DNA of 64,000 nucleotides from Paraburkholderia sp. UYCP14C (GTDB lineage Bacteria; Pseudomonadota; Gammaproteobacteria; Burkholderiales; Burkholderiaceae), in assembly GCF_004197395.1 (NCBI RefSeq), contig NZ_SELS01000047.1, forward strand, positions 1-64,000, given 5' to 3'. Shown here in pieces: positions 8,857 through 19,155 of this stretch. How positions within the stretch are numbered: the stretch's first letter is position 1; each line of letters starts with the position of its first letter. Both the position numbers and the translations under genes were made by a program. The notes under the pieces were generated by a model. That model saw nothing but the letters and a program-made list of their open reading frames with translations. It did not search any database and was not told the origin of the DNA.

Positions 8857-10160
8857 AGCTTCACCCGGGGAGAAAGTATCCGGCCAATGCCATTGGCGAT
8901 AGTCGCTAACAGAGCCCGACGCAAACCCGAGACCGCCACCATATGTTTTCGATATAGAGACGCGTACATAAACTCTGCTATCAAACCATGGACAAAGATC
9001 TTCCCGCTACGAGTAACTCCCGCAAGACTTCCCACCGCGGTTGACGATCCCAGCGAAATCAGCGACCCGTGATCTCTGTACTCGAACATCCCCAGCGGTC
9101 GTCCGTCGATCCGGGCGCACAGGGCCTTGAACAGGAACATAGCCTGTTGATGTGCTGCTTGCGCTCTGGGTGGGACCATGACCTCCCCTGTCCATATGCA
9201 GCTTGCACAATCTCCGAGCGCAAAGATGTTCTCATCTGTTTCGCTCTGGAGAGACCGCGATACTCTAACCTGATTGATGCGATTGACCGCAATCCCGTCG
9301 AGGGATGCCAAAATACCCGGCGCCCTGATGCCGGCTGCCCAGATCGTAATATCGGTCGGAATCGCCCGTCCATCGGCGAGCTCAACCTCGTGTGGTCGAA
9401 CCCGCGTCACTGACTTCGACGCCAGGACTGTTATACCCATTCGCTCCAGGACCACCTGCGCTGAATCTGAAACCATTTGCGGGAGCGCGGGCAGGACGCG
9501 GCTGCCGGCTTCGATCAGGTTGATGCGCATCCTCGTTTTCGGGTTTCGCGATACAACGCCGAATTGCTCCCAGGTGTGCTCCATCCTCCGCAGTTCTGCC
9601 GCGAGTTCCACACCCGTTGCTCCTGCACCGATGATCGTCACGCGAACCGGGCCTGTCTCCCCTTCTGACCCTTGCGCAGTCTTCTTGACGCACACCTGCA
9701 GCAGGCGCTTACGTACCCGTTCTGCCTGCTCCAGCGTGTCGAGCGCAATCGCGTATTCCTCTGCGCCTGGAACGCCGAAGAAATGTGTACGGCTCCCCAG
9801 GGCGAGAATCAGGGTGTCGTATTCAAGACTCCGCCTGGGAAGCACTTCATCGCCTCCGCCAGCCTCGGTTTCGAACAAGGGGCCGACTATCGCCTGTCTT
9901 GCTCCTCGGTCAAGCGCCGTCAACTCTCCCTGAACGAAGGTGAAATGATTCCAGTGGGCGTGTGCCGCATATGCGATCTGATTGGCATTGACGTCAAGGC
10001 TCCCTACCGCGACTTCGTGCAGAAGTGGCTTCCAGACATGCGTTGGGCTACGGTCGACGAGAATGACGTGTGCTCGCCCTGATTTTCCTAACCGGTTTCC
10101 AAGCCTCGTGGCGAGTTCCAACCCGGCAGCGCCCCCACCTACAATAACAATGCGATGCAT
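8850..10160 (-). CDS. ndh: Type II NADH:quinone oxidoreductase (NDH-2)
   Basis: 436 residues, the usual length for NDH-2, a peripheral membrane flavoenzyme that oxidises NADH and reduces quinone without proton pumping. The FAD motif is IVIVGGGAAGLELATRLGN at the N-terminus, the NADH motif is VTIIGAGATGVELAAELRRM near residue 180, and the second FAD block is NIFALGDCASC. The C-terminal tail from about residue 370 (GSLISLGSSTAVGSLAG) is the membrane-binding region. ATG 10160 follows GGGGG. It could dispose of the extra NADH made by the many dehydrogenases in this window. A 64-codon frame lies 18 bp upstream. Confidence 0.9.
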   Translation of the reverse strand: MHRIVIVGGGAAGLELATRLGNRLGKSGRAHVILVDRSPTHVWKPLLHEVAVGSLDVNANQIAYAAHAHWNHFTFVQGELTALDRGARQAIVGPLFETEAGGGDEVLPRRSLEYDTLILALGSRTHFFGVPGAEEYAIALDTLEQAERVRKRLLQVCVKKTAQGSEGETGPVRVTIIGAGATGVELAAELRRMEHTWEQFGVVSRNPKTRMRINLIEAGSRVLPALPQMVSDSAQVVLERMGITVLASKSVTRVRPHEVELADGRAIPTDITIWAAGIRAPGILASLDGIAVNRINQVRVSRSLQSETDENIFALGDCASCIWTGEVMVPPRAQAAHQQAMFLFKALCARIDGRPLGMFEYRDHGSLISLGSSTAVGSLAGVTRSGKIFVHGLIAEFMYASLYRKHMVAVSGLRRALLATIANGIGRILSPRVKLH

Positions 10161-10178
10161 TGCAACCCCCAGGCGTGC

Positions 10179-10373
10179 CTAGTTATAGCCCAGTATGGCA
10201 GCAGCGACGGCGTCAGAGCGCTCAGGTACGTTGCTGGCAATTTTTGCAATGGGCCCTTGGAGAAGCTGTCCGTACGAAGAAGGGTCTTTTTGAGCGCCGC
10301 CTTCTCCCCCGCCAGAAAGACCCGGACGGTCAGCTTTAGCTTGCCATGCGGCATTACTCATACGATGTTTCAT
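10179..10373 (-). CDS. Small hypothetical protein (64 aa) upstream of ndh
   Basis: A short frame starting MKHRMSNAAWQAKADRPGLS with GGAAAGAAC directly before the ATG at 10373. It ends 18 bp before the NDH-2 start on the same strand. The tail reads GQLLQGPIAKIASNVPERSD followed by AVAAAILGYN. No signal peptide, membrane segment or family is recognised. Position and ribosome site favour translation with ndh; the lack of recognisable relatives argues for caution. Confidence 0.38.
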   Translation of the reverse strand: MKHRMSNAAWQAKADRPGLSGGGEGGAQKDPSSYGQLLQGPIAKIASNVPERSDAVAAAILGYN

Positions 10374-10465
10374 GTTCTTTCCGGAAAAAAAGTCGTGATC
10401 GCTGTGCGCTGGAAGTTGGATCGCGGTCGACGCCGTCACCCGTCTCTCCCTGGTCGGGAGCGCCC

Positions 10466-10489
10466 CGCGCCCCGTGGCGACGGGGCGCG
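10466..10489 (-). terminator. Hairpin downstream of the porin gene
   Basis: Perfect 10-bp inverted repeat CGCGCCCCGT / ACGGGGCGCG with a GGCG loop, 20 bp past the porin stop on the minus strand. There is no U-tract, so it may stabilise mRNA or give partial termination. Confidence 0.5.
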
Positions 10490-10509
10490 TCCATCGGCGT
10501 CTGTCGTGT

Positions 10510-11577
10510 CTAGAAGTAGTGCATCATGCCGAAGTAGCCCCCCTGCTGGTTGTGGCCAGGCAATGGCAAGGAATCTGTCGTCTCGACCGGGAAGTTTGCA
10601 TTTCCACCGTTGAACATGGCGCCGAACGTCGCATACAGAAGTGTGCGTTTCGACAGGTTGTAGGTCGTACCTATGACCCCAAGGTTGCCGTTGCCCCCGC
10701 CGTGATTTGCGTTGCCGTGGTACCACCCCGCCCCGAACGCCAGCGCATCGCTAGCCTGATAGGTAGCGCCCAACCACACCTGCTCGTTTCGCGTAACTCC
10801 CATCGGGTTGTCCGAACTGACAACCGTGTCACTTCCCGACGAGACAAGCGCCTGATACCCCGTGTAGACTTTCAGCGCTCCGAACTGGTACGTGCCGCCA
10901 ATCATGTATTCACGTGATGCAGTGTATGGATCCGAGAATTTACCGTTGGCATCACGAATTTCCTCATAGACCCCGTACGCATTGAAGCCGCCCAGAGAGT
11001 AGGTAGCACTTCCGCTAAACTGGCGATTCCCGCGGAAATTTCCTGCCTGATTTCCGAAGCCATTCTGGAGACGGAAGGAGAAGCCAGCCCATTTCGGCGA
11101 GTTATAGGTCAAGGTATTCGAGCGCGAACCCCATGCCCGTCCCTTGGCAAAGTTTGCGATACCGGTTGCCTGCTGCCCGAGCGGGTCAAGATAGAATCCC
11201 GTCTCATCCGTGAGACTCATGACCTGGCCGGCCCATAAGCTTCCCCAACCGTCCTTGTCGAGGCCCACGTATGCGTATCGGTTAAACAGGCTTTGTCCCG
11301 GCAATTGACCCGTCCCGGCAGTGAACTCACTTTCAAGTTTGAATTCCGCTTTCAAACCGCCGCCAAGGTCTTCATTGCCAGTCAGACCCCACCAGCTGAT
11401 GCCGTACTGGTTGCTGCCGAAACGATAATTGGTCTTTGACTGGCCGTCCGGCGTCGCGACATTGGTGACAAAATCCAGCCCGGACGCGACGCGCCCGTAA
11501 AGCGTTACGCTGTTCTGTGCATGAGCGCTGCAGAATCCGACAGACAAAAGCACACCACAAATCATGTTTCTATACAT
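10510..11577 (-). CDS. Gram-negative porin (GNIP/OmpC-like)
   Basis: 355 residues of the beta-barrel porin family abundant in Burkholderiales. The signal peptide is MYRNMICGVLLSVGFCSAHA, with mature protein beginning QNSVTLYGRVASGLDFVTN. Repeated amphipathic strands follow (ISWWGLTGNEDLGGGLKAEF, NRYAYVGLDKDGWGSLWAGQ). It ends GGYFGMMHYF, with the C-terminal Phe used for outer-membrane insertion. AAGGATAACGAA precedes ATG 11577. It probably forms a general trimeric diffusion channel for the carbon sources used here; specificity cannot be inferred. Confidence 0.92.
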   Translation of the reverse strand: MYRNMICGVLLSVGFCSAHAQNSVTLYGRVASGLDFVTNVATPDGQSKTNYRFGSNQYGISWWGLTGNEDLGGGLKAEFKLESEFTAGTGQLPGQSLFNRYAYVGLDKDGWGSLWAGQVMSLTDETGFYLDPLGQQATGIANFAKGRAWGSRSNTLTYNSPKWAGFSFRLQNGFGNQAGNFRGNRQFSGSATYSLGGFNAYGVYEEIRDANGKFSDPYTASREYMIGGTYQFGALKVYTGYQALVSSGSDTVVSSDNPMGVTRNEQVWLGATYQASDALAFGAGWYHGNANHGGGNGNLGVIGTTYNLSKRTLLYATFGAMFNGGNANFPVETTDSLPLPGHNQQGGYFGMMHYF

Positions 11578-12226
11578 TTCGTTATCCTTAACATGAATAT
11601 CTCCAATGAACTACATCCCACCTCTGATGGGTGGGTGCGACAGCACGGCCTGGCAATGCCTGGACAGCTCAGGCAGGAGACAGGCGTGCCTTTTCTCTCA
11701 GCTCCTGATATGCAGAATGTGGGCGATGCCGGCGGCAGATTGCGGACAGTCAGTCATCCGCCGGCGGAATTGCATGTACTTTTGATCAGTGCGACCTGGC
11801 ACTCACGATGACGCTACCTTCCTCTGACTAACTGTGTGCCTGACCTATACAGCGGATCAGTTGCTTCGTTCCATATCCAGGTATTTGCCGCCAGATCTCA
11901 GCAAAGCGATACCACGTTGCGCTTACACCAGGCGCATCGACAACCGGGTCGACCTCGTGTGCCGCTTCGGCGCGTAACTTGACCTGAAAGCTGGAAACCG
12001 CCCAGTCGTGGTTTCACGGGCCGGGAAGCGACATTACCGGACAAGGAACACCGCAACGGAACACACTGACATACACCCTGCTCCTCCTCGCACGGCCCGC
12101 CAAAGGACCCGCCGCGGTGCCTTCAGCAGCGAACAGCACGAACGGCGTCCCCGGTGAGGGTCTATTGAATAAACCTCAGTCAATGGTCCGCTCCGGCTGG
12201 GGTACAAAAGCACCCCATCGACACGT
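11578..12226. other. Intergenic region, no gene supported
   Basis: 649 bp between the porin start and the Gfo/Idh stop. All frames are short or lack ribosome sites. A stretch near 11935-11975 (RIDNRVDLVCRFGA then stop) faintly recalls a LysR effector domain, but this is too weak to call. The porin promoter should lie in 11580-11700. Confidence 0.4.
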
Positions 12227-13255
12227 TCAGGAACGTTCTGCGGGACCAACGTCCACTACGACGATCTGCCCGGACTTGCTGGATTCCCGGGCTGCGTCGG
12301 CGAGCAACAGTGCGCGTCGACCGGCATCGAAGTCGGGCGCAACACGCGCGGTGCCGCTAACGAGGTCCAGGAAAGCGTCGAGCTCCACCGCATACGTCGG
12401 CCAATACCGCTCCATGAATCCCGGATTGAGCACGTCGCGGGCAGAGGTTGTCTGCGCTGAATATCGCTCGATTGCGGTTCGGCCAGGATTGGTCGAACAC
12501 ACCATCCCTTTTGACCCGAACACTTCCACCCGCTGGTCGTAACCATATGTAGCGCGCCGGCTGCAATCGATCCGACAGAATGCGCCATTCTCAAATCGCA
12601 ACGTCACCTGGGCCGTGTCGGAATCGCCCAGTTCGCCGATCGCGGGATCGACGAGATTGCTGGCCATCGCAAACACCTCGACGCGACCCGAGGCGGCTGA
12701 GAGCCATAACGCCAGATCGAAGTCGTGAATCATCTGGTCATGAAACTGACCGCCGGAAACCGCAATGTATGCGGCCGGCGGCGGGCTCGGATCGCGGCTG
12801 ACGATCGTGATGACTTCCACATTGCCAACGTCACCCCGTTTTACAGCGTCGCTCACGGCGCGGTGCGTCGCATCGAATCTGCGCTGAAAGCCGATCATGA
12901 TGGGTACGTCGCAGCCTTCGATCGCCTGCGCGCATCGGTCGACCTTTGACATGTCAAGATCGATAGGCTTTTCACAGAGGATAGCTTTCCCCGCTTTGGC
13001 CGATGCGATGATGAGGTCAACATGGGTGTTCGTCGCAGACGCGATAATGACGGCGTCGACATCCGGGTCCGACAAGGCCAGGGCCGGTTTGTCGGCTGCC
13101 CGGCAATTATATTTTTCGGCAAGCGTCGTTGCCCGAACCAGGTCCGGATCGACCACGTACGCGAGTTCCGCGCGGTCGTTCGCCGCGACATTGGCAATAT
13201 GTCGCTCGCCCATGCGACCCGCGCCAAAGACGCAAATCCTGATTTTTTCTGACAC
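12227..13255 (-). CDS. Gfo/Idh/MocA-family oxidoreductase (inositol 2-dehydrogenase-like)
   Basis: 342 residues. The N-terminal NAD(P)-binding motif is VFGAGRMGERHIANV. The AILCEKPIDLDMSKV block carries the conserved EKP Lys, and the C-terminal substrate domain includes GGQFHDQMIHDFDLALWL, the DxxxHDxD-like signature of inositol dehydrogenases. GTG 13255 is chosen because AGGGG lies eight bases upstream; the frame's earlier ATG overlaps the preceding gene. It lies 13 bp downstream of the lactonase gene. In the family it oxidises a ring hydroxyl of a cyclitol or pyranose, giving a ketone or lactone; here it probably works with the IolE-like and IolD-like proteins. Confidence 0.86.
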   Translation of the reverse strand: MSEKIRICVFGAGRMGERHIANVAANDRAELAYVVDPDLVRATTLAEKYNCRAADKPALALSDPDVDAVIIASATNTHVDLIIASAKAGKAILCEKPIDLDMSKVDRCAQAIEGCDVPIMIGFQRRFDATHRAVSDAVKRGDVGNVEVITIVSRDPSPPPAAYIAVSGGQFHDQMIHDFDLALWLSAASGRVEVFAMASNLVDPAIGELGDSDTAQVTLRFENGAFCRIDCSRRATYGYDQRVEVFGSKGMVCSTNPGRTAIERYSAQTTSARDVLNPGFMERYWPTYAVELDAFLDLVSGTARVAPDFDAGRRALLLADAARESSKSGQIVVVDVGPAERS

Positions 13256-13268
13256 GATGAAGTCCCCT

Positions 13269-14135
13269 CTAGACCGAAGCAAGTCTTGGCGCCTGCGCCG
13301 GGACAGCGACGTCGGCGACGAACAACCCGCCCGCAGTCGGGCTGAGATCTAATTCCTCTTGCGTGTGCCTCACGCGCAGCGTCGTGATAAAGAGCCGTTT
13401 TCCGTCCGGGCCGCCCAATGCCACACACGTGGGCCCTTTCGTCGGCAGCTCAACGCGATCCGTCACTTCTCCATCGGCAGAGATGCGCACGACACACCCG
13501 CCCCACACCCGTGCGCTCCAGTAGCCGCCCTCACAATCTACAATGGCGCCATCTGGCGAGCCGGGCGCCACGTTCGCGTCGGCCAGCGGCGCGAGCTCTT
13601 CAAGGCTTGCGAACGCTGCGCCAACCTTGAACCGCCGGATGACGCCAACAGGCGTGTCTGCGAAATACATGATCTCCCCATCCGGCGAAAACGCTATCCC
13701 GTTGCTGATCGTGATGTCGCGGAGGAGTTGTCGTAGGTCGCCTTCTGGAGACAGACGGTACAGGCTCGCCACGGGCTGGCGGTCGCGCTCGTCGAAGGTA
13801 CCAAACACGATGCCTCCGAACGGGTCGATCGCCGCATCATTGACGCGGGTCTGGGCAAGCGCCGGCTCGACTTCTGTCACGGTCTCAAACCGGGAGAATG
13901 CGGCGTCGACCCGTGCAATCCGGCTCGCAAGGCCCACGATGAATCCGGCTTCCTTGCGCGGCAGGATGAAGCCGGCCCGCTCCGGCAACGCATACGAGGT
14001 GACCTCCTGCCTGGAGGAGAGCCGATAGATCCGGCTCTCCTCAATGTCCGTCCAGCAGAGGCTGTCGTCGCGCGGATCCCAGACGCACCCTTCCCCCAGG
14101 GTATTGCGCGCGTCGACCAGACAGGTTGCTTTCAT
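13269..14135 (-). CDS. SMP-30/gluconolactonase/LRE-family lactonase
   Basis: 288 residues of the six-bladed beta-propeller lactonase family (regucalcin, gluconolactonase, arabinolactonase). Metal-binding motifs are LGEGCVWDPRDDSLCW (Glu15), RVNDAAIDPFG, SNGIAFSPDG and SPDGAIVDCEGGYW. These enzymes open sugar lactones after pyranose dehydrogenation. ATG 14135 overlaps the stop of the upstream isomerase gene by ATGA, which indicates translational coupling; the long upstream extension of the frame is inside that gene. Together with the Gfo/Idh dehydrogenase it forms a plausible oxidation-plus-hydrolysis pair. Confidence 0.88.
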   Translation of the reverse strand: MKATCLVDARNTLGEGCVWDPRDDSLCWTDIEESRIYRLSSRQEVTSYALPERAGFILPRKEAGFIVGLASRIARVDAAFSRFETVTEVEPALAQTRVNDAAIDPFGGIVFGTFDERDRQPVASLYRLSPEGDLRQLLRDITISNGIAFSPDGEIMYFADTPVGVIRRFKVGAAFASLEELAPLADANVAPGSPDGAIVDCEGGYWSARVWGGCVVRISADGEVTDRVELPTKGPTCVALGGPDGKRLFITTLRVRHTQEELDLSPTAGGLFVADVAVPAQAPRLASV

Positions 14136-15052
14136 GCGATTGACCTGCGTGCAGGCGCAATGCCGACCGACTCCAGATAGTCGTAGCTCTCGCGCGCGTT
14201 GTCGAACGGCGAGGCGGTACCAGACGGATCGACGTCCTGCTCGACCACGGCCAGGCCTTTGTAGCCGATCCGCGCCAATGCATCGCGCACCGCGACGAAG
14301 TCGACAACACCTTTGCCGAGCGGACAGAAGACACCGCGCGCGATCGCGCTGAAAAAGTCCACGCCCTCGGCGACGCATTGCGCGTGCACTTCGCGATCGA
14401 TATTCTTGAAATGCATGTGACCGATTCGCGAACTGTACCGCTCAATCAGTTTTACCGGGTCAATGCCCGCATACGCAGAGTGACCGGTGTCCACGCAGAG
14501 CCCCACGAGGTCTTCCGGGAGGTCTTTCATTGCGCGATCGACTTCATCCTCGAACTCGATGTAGCAGCCCGCATGCGGGTGCAGATACGACTTCACCCCA
14601 TACTCATCTCGTGCAATCAGCGCGATCTGGATGATTCGCTGCATCATCGCGTCCCACTCTGCATCGGAAAGGCGCGGTGCAGCGGCTGACTGCCCGGCCG
14701 TCTTGCCGCGCTCAGTCGAGACACAGTCGATAATCACCAGGCGCGGTGAGTCGAGTGCCTTAAGAATTTCACAGGTTCTGCGCGTCTTGTCGAGCACCTT
14801 GGGCAGGGCTTTGGCGTCAGTGAGCGGATCGAACAAGCCGCCAGCAGACAGGCCCAGATTGCGCTCGCGGAGCTCTTGTTTGAGACGCGCCGGATCGGTC
14901 GGGAGGTAGCCGACCGGCCCCAGGTCAATGGCCGCGAATCCCGAGGCTGCGGCCTCGTCGAGGACTTTGGTCCAGGCCGGGTTTTCCGGTCGGTCAGCGA
15001 AGTCGACGCCCCATGAGCAAGGCGCATTGGCAAGACGGTAGTTTGACGACAT
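14132..15052 (-). CDS. IolE/MocC-like TIM-barrel isomerase/dehydratase
   Basis: 306 residues. The N-terminus reads LANAPCSWGVDF, the APCSWGV motif typical of inosose dehydratase (IolE) and rhizopine MocC. Metal-site blocks SYLHPHAGCYIEFEDEVD, LCVDTGHSAYAGIDP and HMHFKNIDREVH follow, with GKGVVDF and VVEQDVDP near the end. IolE dehydrates 2-keto-myo-inositol to a diketone, the substrate of IolD, and an IolD-like gene lies further upstream in this cluster. Its start overlaps the previous stop (TAATG) and its stop overlaps the lactonase start (ATGA), so three genes are tightly coupled. Confidence 0.86.
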   Translation of the reverse strand: MSSNYRLANAPCSWGVDFADRPENPAWTKVLDEAAASGFAAIDLGPVGYLPTDPARLKQELRERNLGLSAGGLFDPLTDAKALPKVLDKTRRTCEILKALDSPRLVIIDCVSTERGKTAGQSAAAPRLSDAEWDAMMQRIIQIALIARDEYGVKSYLHPHAGCYIEFEDEVDRAMKDLPEDLVGLCVDTGHSAYAGIDPVKLIERYSSRIGHMHFKNIDREVHAQCVAEGVDFFSAIARGVFCPLGKGVVDFVAVRDALARIGYKGLAVVEQDVDPSGTASPFDNARESYDYLESVGIAPARRSIA

Positions 15053-16185
15053 TATGCGATCTCCTCGGTACTGGCCCAGCGATTTTGTTCAACTGAAGTG
15101 AGTACGGCTTCGACCACACGGTCGACGCGGTAACCGAACGAGAAGTCGGCGATCCAGCGTTTTCCGAGCGCAACGGATTCGATCAGGCGACGCGCTTCGA
15201 TAGTCTTGAGGTCGTTGTAGCCAAGCGGATTGCCCTGCAGGCCGAAGAAGGCCGCATAGTCGGGATGCTCAGGCGCCGCCAGAATGCGCTTGTAGCCACG
15301 TTCAGCCGGATCATCCGTCTGGCGGTAGAAGTAGAGTTCGTTCATCCGCTCCTGGTCGAACAGTAGCGACCCCTTCGTGCCTTGAATTTCGTAGGCAAGA
15401 TAGAGCTTGCGTCCGGTGCCAATACGGCTGGATTCGATGTAGCCCGACGCTCCGTTCTCGAAGCGACATACGAACTGCGCCAGATCGTCGTTTTCGACTT
15501 TGCGTTCCACGCCTGCGGCGGTCTTGCGCTGTGCATGCAAAATTTGTTGAGTACCGCATACTTCCGTGACCTCGCCCACCAGATAGTGCGCCAGGCTTAG
15601 CACGTGACTGGCCATGTCGCCCAGAGCACCGCCCCGACCGGCAATGGCGGCGTCCGTGCGCCACGTAAAGGGAAAGTCCGGTCCGACCATGTAGTCGTTG
15701 TCGAACATGCCGCGGAAATGGAAGATTTCCCCCAGCGCGCCGGATTGCACAAGCTGACGCGCGTACGCCTGAATGGGGCTGCAAAGGTAGTTGAAGCCGA
15801 CCATGGTCACGACGCCAGCTGCCTCTGCGGCGTCCCGCATTGCTTTGGCTTCAGCGGCCGAATTTGCCATCGGCTTTTCGCAATACACGTGCTTGCCCGC
15901 CGCAATCGCGGCCAGCGCGATTTCCGGATGCACATCATTGGGCGTGGTGATGTCAATCACATCGACGTTGGGGTCGCTCACCACGGTTCGCCAATCCGTC
16001 GTCGAGCGCTCGACGCCAAACCGTTGCGCAAAGTCGCTCGCTGCGGTTTCGCTGACGTCCGCCACTGCAACGATCTTCAGCGTTGCGGGCTCCGTACCGA
16101 AAATGCGTGCGGCGCTCTCGAACGCCGCCGCGTGCGCCCGCCCCATCCAGCCTGCCCCTATCATTCCGACCCGAATCACTGACAT
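15052..16185 (-). CDS. Gfo/Idh/MocA-family oxidoreductase
   Basis: 377 residues, the second member of this family in the cluster. The cofactor motif is VGMIGAGWMGRAHAAAF and the CEKPMANSAAEAKAM block carries the EKP Lys. The middle has MVGFNYLCSPIQAYARQLVQ and GDMASHVLSLAHYL (the His in the catalytic helix). AAGGAAGG precedes ATG 16185. It resembles the sugar-acting branch (IolG/IolW/IolX-like) more than biliverdin reductase types. It is the first gene of the tight four-gene run down to 12227 and sits 78 bp after the ABC ATPase gene. Confidence 0.86.
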   Translation of the reverse strand: MSVIRVGMIGAGWMGRAHAAAFESAARIFGTEPATLKIVAVADVSETAASDFAQRFGVERSTTDWRTVVSDPNVDVIDITTPNDVHPEIALAAIAAGKHVYCEKPMANSAAEAKAMRDAAEAAGVVTMVGFNYLCSPIQAYARQLVQSGALGEIFHFRGMFDNDYMVGPDFPFTWRTDAAIAGRGGALGDMASHVLSLAHYLVGEVTEVCGTQQILHAQRKTAAGVERKVENDDLAQFVCRFENGASGYIESSRIGTGRKLYLAYEIQGTKGSLLFDQERMNELYFYRQTDDPAERGYKRILAAPEHPDYAAFFGLQGNPLGYNDLKTIEARRLIESVALGKRWIADFSFGYRVDRVVEAVLTSVEQNRWASTEEIA

Positions 16186-16263
16186 TTCAAACCTTCCTTG
16201 GACTTGATTGTATTTAACCCGGGCCGATCAAGCGACGTCCCGGGCCCGTTTCAATTGCACCAC

Positions 16264-17076
<813 letters not shown>

Positions 17077-18195
17077 TTAACGCTCCCCCGTCGCGCGCTT
17101 GCGCACGACATTATTGAAAAGCACGGCCACGAGCAGCATGGCACCCAGGAATACCTGGTACCAGTCCTGGTCGATACCCGTGTAACTCAAACCGATGACC
17201 ACCATGCCGAAGATGAGCGAGCCGAAGAAGGCGCCGATGACTGAACCGTACCCACCCGTCAGCAGGCACCCGCCGATGACCGCCGCGATGATGGCTTCAA
17301 ACTCCTTCTGGAACCCGCGACTCGCGTCCGTGGAGCCAGCGTCCAGCACTGTCAGCACCGCGACCAGCGCCGCGCAGCAGGCAGTCGTCATGAACAGGAT
17401 GAGCTTGACGCGCGTGACCGGCACACCCGAATTGCGGGCCGCGGCCGTGTCGCCGCCGACCGCGAAAATCCAGTTGCCAAAGGTGGTCCGGACCAGGATG
17501 ACCGTCGCGACAATCGTCAGGCCAACAAACCACAACACCGAGACCGGCACGCCCTTTACGCTGGGCTCGCCATTTGGGAAAGTGGCGATGATGTTGTGCT
17601 GCGCGAACCAGCTGAACAGACCCGTCAAGGCATTACCGGAGAACACGTGAACGAGCCACGATGCGTCCGCTGCGTCCGTGATGTCACGAAGTTGCGTCAG
17701 CCCTCCTGTCGCCTTTTTCAGGCCCACAAGCGTGAGCCCACGCAGCATGAAGAGAAACGACAGCGTCACGATGAAGGATGGCAGCCCCGTGCGAAGAACG
17801 ATCTGCGCGTTGATCGCGCCGAACAGGGCCGCGACCACGAACGTGAGACCAATTGCGATGACGAGAGGCAGGTGGAACACCACCAGACAGGTGCCGAAAA
17901 CGAGCCCGGCAAACGCAATCATCGATCCGATTGAAAGATCAAACTCCCCGCCGATCATGAGCAGCGCCGCGCCAATGGCCAGGATGCCAAGTTGCGAGGC
18001 GGGCGTCATGAAGTTCATGATCCCGGCGACAGAAAACATTGAACCGCTCGCCGTCGCAAAGAAGAACAGACCCACGAGGATGAGGCCCGCCATCGCGCCG
18101 AGCTCGGGGCGCCGCATCAGGCGTCGGAGCTGTGAGACGTTCTTGAGCCGCTCATCTGACATGGTGGGCGCTCTCGAAGCACGAATGTGTTGCAT
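17077..18195 (-). CDS. Sugar ABC transporter permease (RbsC/FrcC-like)
   Basis: 372-residue inner-membrane permease of the branched-chain/ribose (BPD_transp_2) type with about 8-10 hydrophobic segments. Family marks are GGEFDLSIGSMIAFAGLVFG and, near the C-terminus, AIIAAVIGGCLLTGGYGSVI. GGAGGAAACC precedes ATG 18195. The binding-protein gene ends 13 bp upstream and the ATPase gene follows without a gap. With those it makes a CUT2-type importer; the neighbours suggest a cyclitol or monosaccharide substrate. Confidence 0.91.
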   Translation of the reverse strand: MQHIRASRAPTMSDERLKNVSQLRRLMRRPELGAMAGLILVGLFFFATASGSMFSVAGIMNFMTPASQLGILAIGAALLMIGGEFDLSIGSMIAFAGLVFGTCLVVFHLPLVIAIGLTFVVAALFGAINAQIVLRTGLPSFIVTLSFLFMLRGLTLVGLKKATGGLTQLRDITDAADASWLVHVFSGNALTGLFSWFAQHNIIATFPNGEPSVKGVPVSVLWFVGLTIVATVILVRTTFGNWIFAVGGDTAAARNSGVPVTRVKLILFMTTACCAALVAVLTVLDAGSTDASRGFQKEFEAIIAAVIGGCLLTGGYGSVIGAFFGSLIFGMVVIGLSYTGIDQDWYQVFLGAMLLVAVLFNNVVRKRATGER

Positions 18196-18207
18196 GGTTT
18201 CCTCCTG

Positions 18208-19155
18208 TTACCGGATGGCCTTAGCGGACAGACTCATGACGCGTTCCGCATCGGCTTTCGTAATGAACTTGGGTCCTGTCTCAATGACCTTGTTGGTCGG
18301 CAAGAGCCCGGAGCGGATGTCATTCACCAGAAACACCGTGCCGAGGTAGCCAAACAGATAAGGCTGGTGTTCAACAGCAAAGAGCGCTTTACCTTCGCCT
18401 ACATCTTTCAGGAAGCCTGGCGAGAGATCGAACGACACCACCTTGACATTCGTACGATTTGACTCCTGCACTGCGGCCACAGCTGGTTCACCGGATTGAC
18501 CCGCGCTCAGTGCGACGACTGCGTCGATAGATGGATCCTGTGCGAGCGCTGCTGCGACCTTTGACTTCACCTGCTGGAAATCGGCCGTCGTCGGCAATAC
18601 CGTTACGTTTCCACCGAAACCATCCTTCACGCCGCGGCAACGGTCGTCGAGCGCCGTGTTGCCGACCTCGTGATTGATACAGATGGCCTTCTTCAAACCC
18701 AGTTCCTTCAGGCGTTCCCCTACCGCCTTACCGGCAGGGTATTCAGGCTGTCCGATGTGAAGGAGCGTGCCGAGCTTGGCTGCAACATCCGCACCCGAGT
18801 CGACGGAAATCACGGGTATGCCCGACGCAACGGCGTTCTTGATGGCGCCGCTCAACGCGTTGGCGTCGGGGATGGTGACAATGATGCCTGCAGGTCGTTG
18901 ATTGACCGCCGCATTGATGAGATTCGACATCTGTACCATGTCGAAGGTAGGCGGTGAGCGATAGTCGACCGTGACTCCGAGCTGTTTCGCTGCATCATTA
19001 GCGCCATGCTTGACGATATTCCAGTACGGGTCGCTCGCCAGGCCGTGCGTGATCAGAATGATCTTCTCCGGCTCCGCGCCGCTTGCGTGCACTGCCGCAA
19101 CAGCCAGGGTTCCAGCGAACACGAGGGTCTTGAGTTTCTTCCATACATTCAACAT
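18208..19155 (-). CDS. Sugar ABC transporter substrate-binding protein
   Basis: 315 residues of the periplasmic binding protein family 4 (RbsB-like). The secretion signal is MLNVWKKLKTLVFAGTLAV ending near ASGAEP. Domain motifs are IILITHGLASDPYWNIVKHG, RPAGIIVTIPDANALSGAIK and AVVALSAGQSGEPAVAAVQE. The start follows CAGGAGACAGAAA at 19155; the much longer open frame upstream is not supported. It delivers substrate to the adjacent permease and ATPase. The THGxxxxxxW opening is shared with the binding protein at 32452. Confidence 0.9.
   Translation of the reverse strand: MLNVWKKLKTLVFAGTLAVAAVHASGAEPEKIILITHGLASDPYWNIVKHGANDAAKQLGVTVDYRSPPTFDMVQMSNLINAAVNQRPAGIIVTIPDANALSGAIKNAVASGIPVISVDSGADVAAKLGTLLHIGQPEYPAGKAVGERLKELGLKKAICINHEVGNTALDDRCRGVKDGFGGNVTVLPTTADFQQVKSKVAAALAQDPSIDAVVALSAGQSGEPAVAAVQESNRTNVKVVSFDLSPGFLKDVGEGKALFAVEHQPYLFGYLGTVFLVNDIRSGLLPTNKVIETGPKFITKADAERVMSLSAKAIR

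Noticed and set aside
11930-12010. Possible LysR-regulator remnant (RIDNRVDLVCRFGA)
   Set aside because: The similarity covers about a dozen residues and is followed by a stop; not enough to support a call.
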